Below are positions 31,427-41,099 of a DNA stretch of 49,223 bases, piece by piece. Position 1 is the first letter of the stretch, and the number at the start of each line of letters is the position of its first letter. The stretch comes from Prevotella sp. GTDB lineage: Bacteria; Bacteroidota; Bacteroidia; Bacteroidales; Bacteroidaceae. The stretch is from NCBI GenBank assembly GCA_017934525.1, contig JAGBJJ010000033.1, positions 1-49,223 on the forward strand, read 5' to 3'. A program made the translations under genes and the position numbers. Below the pieces are notes generated by a model that searched no databases, was not told the DNA's origin, and worked only from the letters and a program-made list of their open reading frames with translations.

Positions 31427-33040
31427 ATGACAAAGTTAGATCTTACGAAGTATGGCATCACAGGTTCTACCGTGATTGCCCACAACCCCAGTTACGAATT
31501 TCTGTTCGAAGAGGAGACCAAGGCCGGTCTCGAGGGCTTTGACAAGGGTCAGCTGACCGAGCTCGGCGCCGTGAACGTGATGACCGGTATCTACACCGGC
31601 CGCTCACCTAAGGACAAGTACATCGTAGACGATGCACAGAGCCACGACAAGGTGTGGTGGACCTCGGAGGAATATAAGAACGACAACCACCCCATGAGCG
31701 AGGAGGTGTGGGCCAAGGTGAAGGAGATTGCCATCAAGGAGCTTTGCAACAAGAAGCTCTACGTGGTCGACGCCTTCTGCGGTGCCAACGAGGCTACACG
31801 CCTAGCCGTGCGCTTCATCGTGGAGGTGGCCTGGCAGGCCCACTTCGTGAAGAATATGTTCATACAGCCCACCGAGGAGGAGCTGAAGAACTTTGAGCCT
31901 AACTTCGTCATCTACAATGCCTCGAAGGCTAAGGTGGAGAACTACAAGGAGCTGGGCCTCAACTCAGAGACCTGCGTGGCCTTCAACACCACCAGCCGCG
32001 AGCAGTGCATCATCAACACCTGGTACGGCGGCGAGATGAAGAAGGGCATGTTCTCCATGCAGAACTACTACCTGCCCCTGCAGGGCATCGCTTCGATGCA
32101 CTGCTCGGCCAACACCGACATGGAAGGCAAGAACACCGCCATCTTCTTCGGACTCTCCGGCACCGGCAAGACCACGCTGAGCACCGACCCGAAGCGCCTG
32201 CTCATCGGCGACGACGAGCACGGCTGGGACGATGAGGGCGTGTTCAACCTCGAGGGCGGCTGCTACGCCAAGGTGATTAACCTCGACAAGGAGAGCGAGC
32301 CCGACATCTACAACGCCATCCGCCGCGACGCCCTGCTGGAAAACGTCACCGTCGACGCTGAGGGCAAGATTGACTTCGCCGACAAGAGCGTCACCGAGAA
32401 CACCCGCGTGAGCTACCCCATCGAGCACATCGAGAAGATTGTCAAGAAGGTGAACGGCAAGAGCGCCGGCCCCGACGCACAGAACGTCATCTTCCTTTCG
32501 GCCGATGCCTTCGGCGTGCTGCCCCCCGTGAGCATCCTCACCCCGGAACAGACGAAGTACTACTTCCTCTCGGGCTTCACGGCTAAGCTGGCCGGCACCG
32601 AGCGCGGCATCACCGAGCCCACCCCCACCTTCAGCGCCTGCTTCGGCCAGGCCTTCCTCGAGCTGCATCCCACAAAGTATGCCGAGGAGCTGGTGCGCAA
32701 GATGGAGAAGAGCGGCGCTAAGGCCTACCTGGTGAACACGGGCTGGAACGGCACGGGCAAGCGCATCTCGATTCGCGACACGCGCGGCATCATCGACGCC
32801 ATCCTGGGCGGTGCCATCCTGAAGGCTCCCACCAAGAAGATTCCTTACTTCGACTTCGAGGTGCCCACAGAGCTGGAGGGTGTCGACACCAATATCCTCG
32901 ACCCCCGCGACACTTACGCCAATCCTGCTGAGTGGGACGAGAAGGCCAAGGACCTGGCCGGACGCTTCATCAAGAACTTCAAGAAGTACGAAGGCAACGA
33001 GGCCGGCAAGGCGCTTGTAGCCGCCGGACCGAAACTTTAA
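31427..33040 (+). CDS. pckA: Phosphoenolpyruvate carboxykinase (ATP)
   Basis: A 537-residue cytosolic enzyme interconverting oxaloacetate and PEP with ATP/ADP. In succinate-producing Bacteroidetes it commonly fixes CO2 onto PEP. Visible: [16 protein letters not shown] near the N-terminus, [14 protein letters not shown] in the middle, P-loop [11 protein letters not shown] (about 242-252), metal-binding [20 protein letters not shown], and [14 protein letters not shown] late. Full normal length. It has its own promoter and is followed by a strong hairpin, so it is a single-gene unit. Confidence 0.97.
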   Translation: MTKLDLTKYGITGSTVIAHNPSYEFLFEEETKAGLEGFDKGQLTELGAVNVMTGIYTGRSPKDKYIVDDAQSHDKVWWTSEEYKNDNHPMSEEVWAKVKEIAIKELCNKKLYVVDAFCGANEATRLAVRFIVEVAWQAHFVKNMFIQPTEEELKNFEPNFVIYNASKAKVENYKELGLNSETCVAFNTTSREQCIINTWYGGEMKKGMFSMQNYYLPLQGIASMHCSANTDMEGKNTAIFFGLSGTGKTTLSTDPKRLLIGDDEHGWDDEGVFNLEGGCYAKVINLDKESEPDIYNAIRRDALLENVTVDAEGKIDFADKSVTENTRVSYPIEHIEKIVKKVNGKSAGPDAQNVIFLSADAFGVLPPVSILTPEQTKYYFLSGFTAKLAGTERGITEPTPTFSACFGQAFLELHPTKYAEELVRKMEKSGAKAYLVNTGWNGTGKRISIRDTRGIIDAILGGAILKAPTKKIPYFDFEVPTELEGVDTNILDPRDTYANPAEWDEKAKDLAGRFIKNFKKYEGNEAGKALVAAGPKL

Positions 33041-33053
33041 CAGGCAAGCCTGA

Positions 33054-33098
33054 TGACGGCAGCCGGGGAACGGGAGCGCCCGTCCGCGGCTGCCGTCA
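33054..33098 (+). terminator. Strong hairpin after pckA
   Basis: TGACGGCAGCCG (33054-33065) pairs perfectly with CGGCTGCCGTCA (33087-33098), and the loop holds a further ACGGG/CCCGT stem (33070-33074/33079-33083). It begins 14 bases after the pckA stop. There is no T-run, so it may stabilise the 3' end or need a factor to terminate. Confidence 0.6.
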
Positions 33099-33269
33099 AA
33101 GGTTATTATATGCCACCCTCTCTTCCACACTTTCCTTACCACGAGAACCTTATTGTTCTCTCCCCCCCACTACCCCATACATACATGACTACACTGGCTT
33201 AACTGTATTGCCATCCTCTTTCTTTTGACTAACAGACTTAACTTACACCAATCTAAAAGCATTCAAAAA

Positions 33270-35471
33270 ATGATGAGGAAGACTATTCTACCCGCACTCC
33301 TGCTGCTTTCCGCCTCCGGAGCATTTGCCCAGACCGACGCAAAGCTGACCACAGGAACCTTGCTGACACTCAACCGCTACCATCAGGAGAAGAGCGCTGC
33401 AGTACGCAGCGCCACACACGGCGACGAGGACCGCATGACGGCCTTCATCAGATATGAGGGCACCGCCACCATCGACTCGCTGCGCATGCTGGGAGCCCAT
33501 GTACGCACAACGACGGCCCACGTGCTGACGGCCACGCTGCCCTTCAGCGCCGTGGAGCGCATCTGCCAGTTGCAGGGCGTGAAGGTCATCGAGGCGGCAC
33601 AGCCTGCACAGATGCTGACGGACATCTCGCGCCAGACCACACGCACCGACCTTGTACAGGCGGGCACGCCGCCACTCGACATGCCCTTTTTGGGCAGAGG
33701 CGTCGTGGTGGGCGACATCGACGGCGGTCTGGACTTCGCCCACCCTGCCTTCTACACGTCAGACCGTAGCCAGCTGCGCCTGAAACGCGCATGGATGCAG
33801 GCCGAGACGGAGGGCGGACGCATGCCTGAGGGCTTCGGCTACGGGCGCGAGTTCGTGACCGAAGAAGAGCTGGTGGCCAAGGGCTGCGACATGGGCAGCT
33901 ACGCCCACTCTACCCACGTGCTGGGCATTGCCGCCGGCGCCGACACGCTGGGCGGCAACAAATATTACGGCATTGCCCGCGAGGCCGACATCGTGTTCTC
34001 GGACTTCAGCTCCACCGACACGGGCATCATGGATGCCATGAGCTACATCTTCAGCTATGCCGACTCAACCGGTCAGCCAGCCGTTGTAAACATGAGTCTG
34101 GGCACGCAGATGGGGCCGCACGACGGCACCTCGCTGCGCGACCAGATGGCCGACGAGCTGACGGGGCCCGGGCGTATCATCGTGGGGGCTGTGGGCAACG
34201 ACGGGTTGGTGGACACACACGTGAGCAAGACTTTCACCGGCGAGGCCGACTCGCTCATCATCGGCATTGCCTTCCTCGAGACGCTGGGCATGCCCGGCTC
34301 GGGCGAGCTGCAGCTATGGGGCTCGGAAGGCGGGTCGTTCAAGGTCAATGTATGCACCTTCGACAAGGAGACCATGGAGCCCGTCTACAAGAGCCGTGCC
34401 TTCACGGCCTCGCGCAGCACCAACCAGACCGTCGTGCTGCAGAAGCCCTACGACAAGTCGGGCGGGTCGTTCACCATCATCACGCAGCAAAGTCCTCTGA
34501 ACAACCGCCCTACGGCCCACATCACGCTCAACATCACCGACTACAAGCCTGACAAGGTGATAGGCCTCATCGTGACGGCCGACGCAGGCGAGGTGGTGCA
34601 CGGATGGTGCAACCCTACTTACTGCTGCTTCCGCAAGCATCTTGACAACATGGATATGCCCGACAACTCCTGCCAGCCGGCAGAAATAGGCGGCACGGGG
34701 CGCAGCATCATCAGTGTTGGAGCCTACACCACACGCCCCATCGCCATCAGTGCCGACGGCGACACCATCAACGCCGCGCCGCCCTCGTTGTGGCCCGAGG
34801 GCTTCCCCGCCGGCGACCACGCGCCGTTTTCCAACAGCGGCCCTACCGTCGACGGACGCATGAAGCCCGACGTGACCGCACCGGGCTGCTACATCATCTC
34901 GGCAATGAACCGCTACAGCCTGAACGACCCTGCCTATGTATGGAAGAGCAGCGATGAATGGAACGGCCGCCAGTATGGCTATGGCGCCATGATGGGCACA
35001 TCGATGGCAGCTCCCCACGTGGCAGGCATCGTGGCTGTCTGGCTGGAGGCCGACCCCACGCTGACGCCAGATGACATACGGAGGGTGCTGGAAGAGACGG
35101 CCATACGCGACGAATATACGGGCCATACGCCTAACAACACGTGGGGCTACGGCAAAATCGACGCCTACAGCGGACTGCTCTACATCCTGAACGAAGAGCC
35201 GTCGGCCATCGCCCATGTGCAGAGCCTGCCCGACTACTGGCGTGCCTCGCCACAGGCCGACGGACTGCACATTCTCTGTCTGAAGAATATGAAAGACTGT
35301 CAGCTCCAGGTGACTGGAGCCGACGGCACCGTGATAAGTACTGCCAGCACCGGCAGTAAGACCATTGGCGACGAGATCATTGTCGGTCTGGCAGGACATC
35401 CGTCGGGCATCTACCTGGTAACCATTGCCTCGGGCAATGAGAAGCAAACCTTTAAGTTCATCAACTACTAA
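33270..35471 (+). CDS. Secreted subtilisin-like serine protease (S8)
   Basis: A 733-residue exported peptidase. Signal peptide MMRKTILPALLLLSASGAFA. A pro-region (about 20-135) precedes the S8 domain: Asp 151 in GDIDGGLDFAHP, His 213 in YAHSTHVLGIAAG, Ser 578 in MGTSMAAPHVAGIVAVW. A large insertion (about 290-450) separates His and Ser. The usual GHGTH reads AHSTH here, an uncommon variant that keeps both His. The tail PSGIYLVTIASGNEKQTFKF resembles a sorting domain. Start chosen at ATG 33270; the frame opens earlier with TTG at 33225, but that puts 15 polar residues before the signal peptide. Followed after 20 bases by the 1476-residue gene, probably an operon. Confidence 0.9.
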   Translation: MMRKTILPALLLLSASGAFAQTDAKLTTGTLLTLNRYHQEKSAAVRSATHGDEDRMTAFIRYEGTATIDSLRMLGAHVRTTTAHVLTATLPFSAVERICQLQGVKVIEAAQPAQMLTDISRQTTRTDLVQAGTPPLDMPFLGRGVVVGDIDGGLDFAHPAFYTSDRSQLRLKRAWMQAETEGGRMPEGFGYGREFVTEEELVAKGCDMGSYAHSTHVLGIAAGADTLGGNKYYGIAREADIVFSDFSSTDTGIMDAMSYIFSYADSTGQPAVVNMSLGTQMGPHDGTSLRDQMADELTGPGRIIVGAVGNDGLVDTHVSKTFTGEADSLIIGIAFLETLGMPGSGELQLWGSEGGSFKVNVCTFDKETMEPVYKSRAFTASRSTNQTVVLQKPYDKSGGSFTIITQQSPLNNRPTAHITLNITDYKPDKVIGLIVTADAGEVVHGWCNPTYCCFRKHLDNMDMPDNSCQPAEIGGTGRSIISVGAYTTRPIAISADGDTINAAPPSLWPEGFPAGDHAPFSNSGPTVDGRMKPDVTAPGCYIISAMNRYSLNDPAYVWKSSDEWNGRQYGYGAMMGTSMAAPHVAGIVAVWLEADPTLTPDDIRRVLEETAIRDEYTGHTPNNTWGYGKIDAYSGLLYILNEEPSAIAHVQSLPDYWRASPQADGLHILCLKNMKDCQLQVTGADGTVISTASTGSKTIGDEIIVGLAGHPSGIYLVTIASGNEKQTFKFINY

Positions 35472-35491
35472 CCAAAAAACCTGACAGCAAA

Positions 35492-38400
35492 ATGAAAAGA
35501 ATCTACCTTTCGATGGCGGCTCTGCTCATCAGCAGCATGACATGGGCCCAGTTCAGCGGCGGACAAGGCACGGAGGACAATCCCTACAGAATAACCAAGG
35601 AGGAAGACTTCGCCGAGCTGGCCGACTCGGTAAATGAGTCGGGCTGCAGCTTTGAGGGTAAGTTTTTCCGACTGGAAAACGACCTGACATTCCAGAACGA
35701 GATTACGCCTATCGGCAAATACGTGAGCTACTCAGAGGTCAGCAAATTTAACGGCACCTTCGATGGCAACAGCCACACGCTGACCAACATGAAGTACACC
35801 GTGAAGGCTGCCACGGAGCGCTACGCCAGCCTCTTTGGCACCATCGACGAGCAGGGCACGGTGAAGAATCTGAACTTTGCTTCGCCTGAGATTATACAGA
35901 ATCAGGGCACCCTGTGCAACGGGGGTATAGTGGCCTCGCAGCTCTATGGCGTCGTAGACAACGTGCACGTCACCGGCGGCGTCATCAGCTCTACCACCGG
36001 CTCGCAGAAGGGCGGCCTGGTGGGCCAGCTCTATAACTCGGGCTCCATACTCAACTCGTCGTTCTCGGGCAGCATCACAGCCACTACCACCATCGGCGGC
36101 ATCACGGGCCAGAACTACGGTGTGATACGCAACTGCTGGAGCGACGCCACGCTGACGCTCCTCACCGAGAGTACCAGCGTCTATGCGGCAGGCATCGCCG
36201 CCGTGACGACGAAGCTCAACGGCAGCGTGCCCCTGGAAATCACCGACTGCTACTTCCTGGGCACCATCAACGGCGCGTCGGGCATCGTGGGCGGCATCAC
36301 CGGCAATCTGCGCGAAGCACGGATGGAGCGCTGCTGGAACGGCGGCTACATTCAGGCCAACGGCAACACCGGCGGACTGGTGGGCCAGATGCAGGGCGGC
36401 ACCGAGATGGCCGTCATCAGCGACTGCTACAATGCCGGAACGGTCTACAACGTGCGGTCGAGCTCGGTGGGCGGCATCGTCGGGCAGGTGCAGGGCACGG
36501 CCGACAAGTCGGAACTGACAAACTGCCTGAACTACGGCTCGGTGTTTAACTCGATACTGGCCCGCACCGACAACTGCGAGTATGTGGGCACCAACAACGT
36601 GAGCTACACGCTCAGCAACTGCCACTTCGACCAGCAGGTGAGCGGATGGGGCGGCACCATTGGCGGTCTGACCACCCGCCAGCTGACAGACGGGACGGCT
36701 CTTGAAGGCTACAGCACCGACGTGTGGACGTTTGCCGAGGGCATGTATCCACGACTGAACAACACGAAGGACCAAGACTTCGCCATACTCTTTGCCACGC
36801 CCTTCTACTTGGCTGAAGGCGAGGTGCACAACAAGGTGAGGAGCAGCTTCACTGTGAGCACGGCCAACGACGTGGAGTGGGACGTCACGGGCAGCCCGCT
36901 GGCTAAAATCAGCGGCTCTACCGTCACGGTGACACGCGGCGACAAGGTGGCCGATCCTGTGCTGCATGCCTACCTGGGCGACTACGAGAAGCGGGCGCTC
37001 ATCATCATCGACCCCGTCATCTTCGAGGGTGACGGCACGGAAGACAGCCCGTATGTCATAGCCACCTACGACGACCTGAAGAAACTGGCTGCGGCAACGA
37101 GCACCGACGGCATGGTGTTTGCCGGTGAGTACTTCAAGATGACGGCCGACATCGACATGCAGAACGACAGCAGCTTCGAGCTCATCAGCAACAACAGCGA
37201 CAATGCCTTCTCGGGCATCTTCGACGGCGACGGCCACAGCATCAAGAACTGGACCATTGACAACCGCGCGCAGCAGAAGCTCTGGACCGGCTTGTTCGGC
37301 TTCATTGGCAAGCAGGGCGTCGTCAAGAACCTCTGCATCGACAGGAGCTGCAGCCTGCACTTCTTCCGCAACGCAGGAGTTGTGGCCGCTGTCTTGTATG
37401 GCACGCTCGACAACTGCCGCAACTATGCCGACCTGCACACTCAGAACGGCTTTGCCGGCGGCTTGGTATACTGCGCCTACAACGACGCAGTCATCAAGAA
37501 CTGCTACAACGAAGGCAACGTGGTGAGCGACGAGGTGAACGGCAACATGGGCGGCATTGTCTACTCGGCAGATGCCGGTGTAGCCATAGAGAATACGCAG
37601 AATGCGGGCGACGTGGTGGCGGCACTGAAGAGCCAGAGCGGCACGCAGGCCAACAACGTGGGCGGCATTGCAGGATCGGCACGCGGAACGCTGGTCAACG
37701 TGCTTAACACGGGCCGCGTGGTGAGCAACGAGCGTGTGGGCGGCATTGCCGGACAGGTCTATGCCACCACCATCATCAAGGACGCCCTCTCGCTGGGTGC
37801 CGTGGTCTACGACGGCGCGTCAGACTATGCCGGTGCTGTGGCGGGTTTCTACACCAGCGGCACCACCTACGAGCGCGTGGTGTTCGACGCCCAGTTAGCC
37901 ATATATAACAATGTTGTGGACGCTGGCATCACAGCCAAGTCTACGGCTGCCATCATTGCCGACGGCTTTGGCGACGAGGCCTTCTGGCATCAGTCGGAGG
38001 GGCGCTATCCAACCCTGAAGTCGTTTGCCCATGAAGCAGGCGCCATGCTGGGAAGCTATGCCGTGCTGTTCGGGGCCGACGACACACGCGCGTCTGTCAC
38101 GACAGATGTCGTGCTGCCCGTAGCCGACGGCCTGACATGGACTGTGGGTGGCGGCAGCTGCTTCACTGTTGAAGGCAACGTGCTGAAGTTCACCGAGCCC
38201 GAGTCGGCCACGACCGACATACTCACCGGGTCGTATGCCTCGCTCACAAAGACTGTTCCTCTGGCAGCCATGCCTAATCTGCTGCCTGGCAAGGGTACTG
38301 AAGACGATCCCTGGCTCATAGCCTCGCCTGCCGACCTGGTGAAGATATCGGCCACCGTGGCCGAGAACAAGAACGGACTGAGCGGCAAAGTGTTCTCTGT

Positions 38401-39922
38401 CACGGAGCATCTCGACATGGCCGACGCGGGCTTCGAGCCCATCGCCGCCGACGGGACTACTAAGTTCGGCGGCATCATCCACGGCCACGGCAAGGAGATA
38501 TCAAACCTGCATCTCGACAAGGGCGGAGCCGACTATGTCGCACTGATTGGCATACTGGGAAAGGAGGGTGCCATTGACAGCCTGGTCGTCAAGAGCGGCA
38601 CCGTCAGCGGCAAACAGTATGTGGGTGCCTTTGCGGGCTGTGCTGAAGGCAGCATAACCCACTGCGTCAGCCATGCCGACGTGACGGGCTCGGCCTATGT
38701 CGGCGGCATCGCCGGTGCGCTAAAGGGTGGCACGCTCAGCAGCGTGCATAACTTCGGCAGCGTGAGCGGCTCGGCCACAGCCAACAACTACGGCGTGGGC
38801 GGCATCGCCGGACAGGTGAGCGACGGCGGTATGGTTGTGGGTGCCCTCAACGACGGTGACGTCAGCGGCTATGGCCCCGCAGCGGGCATTGCAGGCATGA
38901 CCACCATCAGCGCTGCAGCGCCTGTCAATATCAAGGGCTGCCGCAATGCCGGACACATCACGTCGGCCAACAACTCGGCAGCTGGCATAGTAGCCAACGG
39001 CGGTTCCACGGCTAACGCCCTCTTCATCGACGGGTGTGCCAACACGGGAGATGTGGAGACGACGCGCACCACCGCCATCGGCACCTACAGCAGCGACGGC
39101 TTTGCAGGCATTGTGGCCACAGGCAATCCGGTCATCACCGGCTGCTGGAATGCCGGACACATCAAAGCCCCCGACCACGTCGGAGGCCTGTTGGGATGGC
39201 CCGCCTCGAGCTATTCGGCCGTCACGATAAAGAACTGCGTCAACACGGGCTACGTGGAGGCAACGGCTGAGAATGCCGCGGGAGCAGGCGCCATTGCCGG
39301 CAGTCTGCCCATCAGCACCTATAGCAGCTATTTCACCGGCGAGAGCATCTACAACGACCGGCAGCTATGCCCAGTGGATGCGGTAAAGTCGGGTGCCATC
39401 ACATCGGATGCCATCTTTGAAAAGAACACGACAGAACTGGTCACCGCGCCACTGGGCGAAGATTGGTCTGCAGGCGAAGGCCGACTGCCGGTGCCGGCCG
39501 TTCTGGCCGACGACGAGGCGATGCTCATTGCCGCGATGCCCGTCTTCTTAGGCGATGGCGACACGCGCCTCAAGGTCACAAAGGCCTTCACGGTAGCCAC
39601 AGCCGAAGCTTATATGTGGACGATGGACGAGCCATTCACGCTGACCGGCAACCGAGTGGACATTGCCGCCGACACGAAAGGCGACTACCTGTTCACCGTT
39701 GCGAAAGACAGCTACAGTTTCGTCTACACGCTGAGCATCGACTGTCAGACGGCCACCGGCATCGCCACTGTAGCTGCCGGTGAGTCAGACGGTCGTTTCT
39801 GGGTCTACACCGCTAATGGCAAGCTTGTCATGAGTGGCAGCGACTTCAGTGGGCAGGTCTTAGGTCGCGGAGTCTACATCGTCAAGACCGCGAAGGGCAC
39901 GCGCAAACTGGTCGTCGAGTAG
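35492..39922 (+). CDS. Exported three-module GLUG-type repeat protein, 1476 residues
   Basis: A very large exported beta-repeat protein. Signal peptide MKRIYLSMAALLISSMTWAQ. Three long modules each open with a near-identical motif: GQGTEDNPYRI (about residue 25), GDGTEDSPYVI (about 513) and GKGTEDDPWLI (about 932). Each holds many GLUG-type repeats such as GGIVGQVQGT and VGGIAGQV, which form right-handed beta helices, and each ends with a bacterial Ig-like segment. The tail GRGVYIVKTAKGTRKLVVE is of the sorting type. Such proteins are usually adhesins or surface fibres. It follows the subtilase by 20 bases; the protease may process it or neighbours. A strong terminator follows. Confidence 0.87.
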   Translation: MKRIYLSMAALLISSMTWAQFSGGQGTEDNPYRITKEEDFAELADSVNESGCSFEGKFFRLENDLTFQNEITPIGKYVSYSEVSKFNGTFDGNSHTLTNMKYTVKAATERYASLFGTIDEQGTVKNLNFASPEIIQNQGTLCNGGIVASQLYGVVDNVHVTGGVISSTTGSQKGGLVGQLYNSGSILNSSFSGSITATTTIGGITGQNYGVIRNCWSDATLTLLTESTSVYAAGIAAVTTKLNGSVPLEITDCYFLGTINGASGIVGGITGNLREARMERCWNGGYIQANGNTGGLVGQMQGGTEMAVISDCYNAGTVYNVRSSSVGGIVGQVQGTADKSELTNCLNYGSVFNSILARTDNCEYVGTNNVSYTLSNCHFDQQVSGWGGTIGGLTTRQLTDGTALEGYSTDVWTFAEGMYPRLNNTKDQDFAILFATPFYLAEGEVHNKVRSSFTVSTANDVEWDVTGSPLAKISGSTVTVTRGDKVADPVLHAYLGDYEKRALIIIDPVIFEGDGTEDSPYVIATYDDLKKLAAATSTDGMVFAGEYFKMTADIDMQNDSSFELISNNSDNAFSGIFDGDGHSIKNWTIDNRAQQKLWTGLFGFIGKQGVVKNLCIDRSCSLHFFRNAGVVAAVLYGTLDNCRNYADLHTQNGFAGGLVYCAYNDAVIKNCYNEGNVVSDEVNGNMGGIVYSADAGVAIENTQNAGDVVAALKSQSGTQANNVGGIAGSARGTLVNVLNTGRVVSNERVGGIAGQVYATTIIKDALSLGAVVYDGASDYAGAVAGFYTSGTTYERVVFDAQLAIYNNVVDAGITAKSTAAIIADGFGDEAFWHQSEGRYPTLKSFAHEAGAMLGSYAVLFGADDTRASVTTDVVLPVADGLTWTVGGGSCFTVEGNVLKFTEPESATTDILTGSYASLTKTVPLAAMPNLLPGKGTEDDPWLIASPADLVKISATVAENKNGLSGKVFSVTEHLDMADAGFEPIAADGTTKFGGIIHGHGKEISNLHLDKGGADYVALIGILGKEGAIDSLVVKSGTVSGKQYVGAFAGCAEGSITHCVSHADVTGSAYVGGIAGALKGGTLSSVHNFGSVSGSATANNYGVGGIAGQVSDGGMVVGALNDGDVSGYGPAAGIAGMTTISAAAPVNIKGCRNAGHITSANNSAAGIVANGGSTANALFIDGCANTGDVETTRTTAIGTYSSDGFAGIVATGNPVITGCWNAGHIKAPDHVGGLLGWPASSYSAVTIKNCVNTGYVEATAENAAGAGAIAGSLPISTYSSYFTGESIYNDRQLCPVDAVKSGAITSDAIFEKNTTELVTAPLGEDWSAGEGRLPVPAVLADDEAMLIAAMPVFLGDGDTRLKVTKAFTVATAEAYMWTMDEPFTLTGNRVDIAADTKGDYLFTVAKDSYSFVYTLSIDCQTATGIATVAAGESDGRFWVYTANGKLVMSGSDFSGQVLGRGVYIVKTAKGTRKLVVE

Positions 39923-39947
39923 TTTTTCGCCGCGCTGCCGAAAGGAG

Positions 39948-39986
39948 CCGTGGGCAGAGCCTCTCCGCCCTGCCCACGGTTTTTTT
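39948..39986 (+). terminator. Rho-independent terminator
   Basis: CCGTGGGCAG (39948-39957) pairs perfectly with CTGCCCACGG (39970-39979), followed by seven T residues (39980-39986). It ends the subtilase/repeat-protein transcript. Confidence 0.88.
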
Positions 39987-40030
39987 CCGGCAGAACATTC
40001 CTGGGGAGCACACCCCTAGAGCCCTGGGGA

Positions 40031-40216
40031 CCCCGGAGAACCCGGAGAACCCGGAGAACCCGGAAAGCCCGGAAAACCCGGAAGCCCCGGAAAACCCGGA
40101 AGCCCCGGAAAACCCGGAGAACCCGGAGAACCCGGAGAACCCGGAAGCCCCGGAAGCCCCGGAAAGCCCGGAAAACCCGGAAGCCCCAGAAGCCCCGGAA
40201 AGCCCGGAAAGCCCGG
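40031..40216. repeat. 9-bp minisatellite, about 20 copies
   Basis: About 186 bases of tandem CCCGGAGAA / CCCGGAAAA / CCCGGAAAG / CCCGGAAGC units with an exact 9-base period and one CCCAGAAGC variant. Copy variants are arranged in blocks (three GAGAA copies, mixed copies, three GAGAA copies), suggesting duplication of multi-copy segments. As the period is three codons, several frames read as Gly every third residue. It lies between the terminator at 39986 and the minus-strand stop at 40220. Confidence 0.9.
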
Positions 40217-40219
40217 CCC

Positions 40220-40903
40220 CTACCCTTTCTGCGCCAGCAACGCCTTCAGGCGACTTACCTCGCTGCGCAGCGCCGCTATCTCACGCGCCTGACGCTCGAT
40301 AACCTCCTTCTGCGTGGCACGCTGCTCCAAACGCGCGGCCGTCATGCGCTCACGAATGCCACCCTCAGTGGTAAACTCACGATCCTTGCGCTCTATATAC
40401 GACACCAGCGCCTTGTCTACCTGATGACAAAGACAGATGGCCATATTGGCCAGCTCTTCGTCGTCCATGCGCGGCAACAAGCTCTTATAGTCGTCATAAC
40501 GGCTGTGAGCCCTGCAAAACGCATGCAGCTGCTCAAAACGCTGGTTACGCCCGCACCACTCCTGCATGCCCTTGCGCTTCAGATAGTCCTGATAATCTTC
40601 CAGCAACTCCTGATTGCTGCCTCGCGCTATGCCCAGCAGCTTCAGCTCCACCTCCATAGAGGTCTGTCCGTCGGTGCTCCCCTCGGCTATGTTCTGCTTC
40701 ACGCTGCGCGCCGCCTGCACCATCTGGTCTACCGTCCGGTCGCCATACTTCGGCAGATAGCGGCTGCAGAACAGCTGCGTCAGCTGGTAGAGCACATCAC
40801 TGCGCTGATAAAAACGCAAACCGCTGAATACCACCGCCCTGCGCAGCACACTCGCCGTGCCGTCGCTATAGTGGTTCACCTGTATCTCGTCATCCTCTTG
40901 CAT
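40220..40903 (-). CDS. Four-helix-bundle (S23/suffix-domain type) protein
   Basis: A 227-residue cytosolic protein. Residues about 28-85 carry the four-helix-bundle signature of 23S-rRNA-intervening-sequence-type proteins, seen in [17 protein letters not shown]. The rest matches what I recall as the four helix bundle suffix domain ([20 protein letters not shown], then long helices). The C-terminus is a likely coiled coil ([20 protein letters not shown] and onward) ending LLAQKG. Function of the family is unknown; the Avd protein of diversity-generating retroelements shares the fold. The stop is TAG, and directly after it the same frame runs on as an uninterrupted Gly-X-Pro repeat to another TAG at 40016. 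It has a consensus promoter and stands alone. Confidence 0.83.
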   Translation of the reverse strand: MQEDDEIQVNHYSDGTASVLRRAVVFSGLRFYQRSDVLYQLTQLFCSRYLPKYGDRTVDQMVQAARSVKQNIAEGSTDGQTSMEVELKLLGIARGSNQELLEDYQDYLKRKGMQEWCGRNQRFEQLHAFCRAHSRYDDYKSLLPRMDDEELANMAICLCHQVDKALVSYIERKDREFTTEGGIRERMTAARLEQRATQKEVIERQAREIAALRSEVSRLKALLAQKG

Positions 40904-40925
40904 CGCTTTTCATGTTTTTCTGGCG

Positions 40926-40956
40926 CAAAGTTACTAAAAGTAGAGCGTAAAACAAA
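40926..40956 (-). promoter_or_regulatory. Consensus promoter for the four-helix-bundle gene
   Basis: On the minus strand TTTG (40956-40953), 19 bases, then TAACTTTG (40933-40926). The leader is about 18 bases. Confidence 0.7.
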
Positions 40957-41087
40957 AAGAAATGAGCTGCTTTTTCTGCCCGCGAAAACCGTAGGGGCAC
41001 CTTGACAGCCTTGTTGATTTATGTCAAAAAGAAAGGCCAATACGAAAAATTGCTTACATTTTGCTTCCGCCATTCGCCTGTTTGCTA

Positions 41088-41095
41088 TATCTTTG
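41088..41095 (+). promoter_or_regulatory. -7 box of a possible small RNA unit
   Basis: TATCTTTG fits the consensus, with TTTG at 41060-41063 (24-base gap, slightly long). No protein gene longer than a few codons follows before the terminator at 41225-41262. Confidence 0.45.
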
Positions 41096-41099
41096 CAAA

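Noticed and set aside
40031-40216. CRISPR array
   Set aside because: The period is 9 bases with no unique spacers, and no cas genes are nearby.
40220-40903. Accessory protein of a diversity-generating retroelement
   Set aside because: The fold resembles Avd, but there is no reverse transcriptase and no template/variable repeat pair in the window. The fit to the stand-alone four-helix-bundle suffix family is better.
39950-41005. A 351-codon plus-strand frame with a Thr-Arg-Arg repeat
   Set aside because: The repeat is just the 9-bp minisatellite read in another frame, and the rest is antisense to the four-helix-bundle gene.
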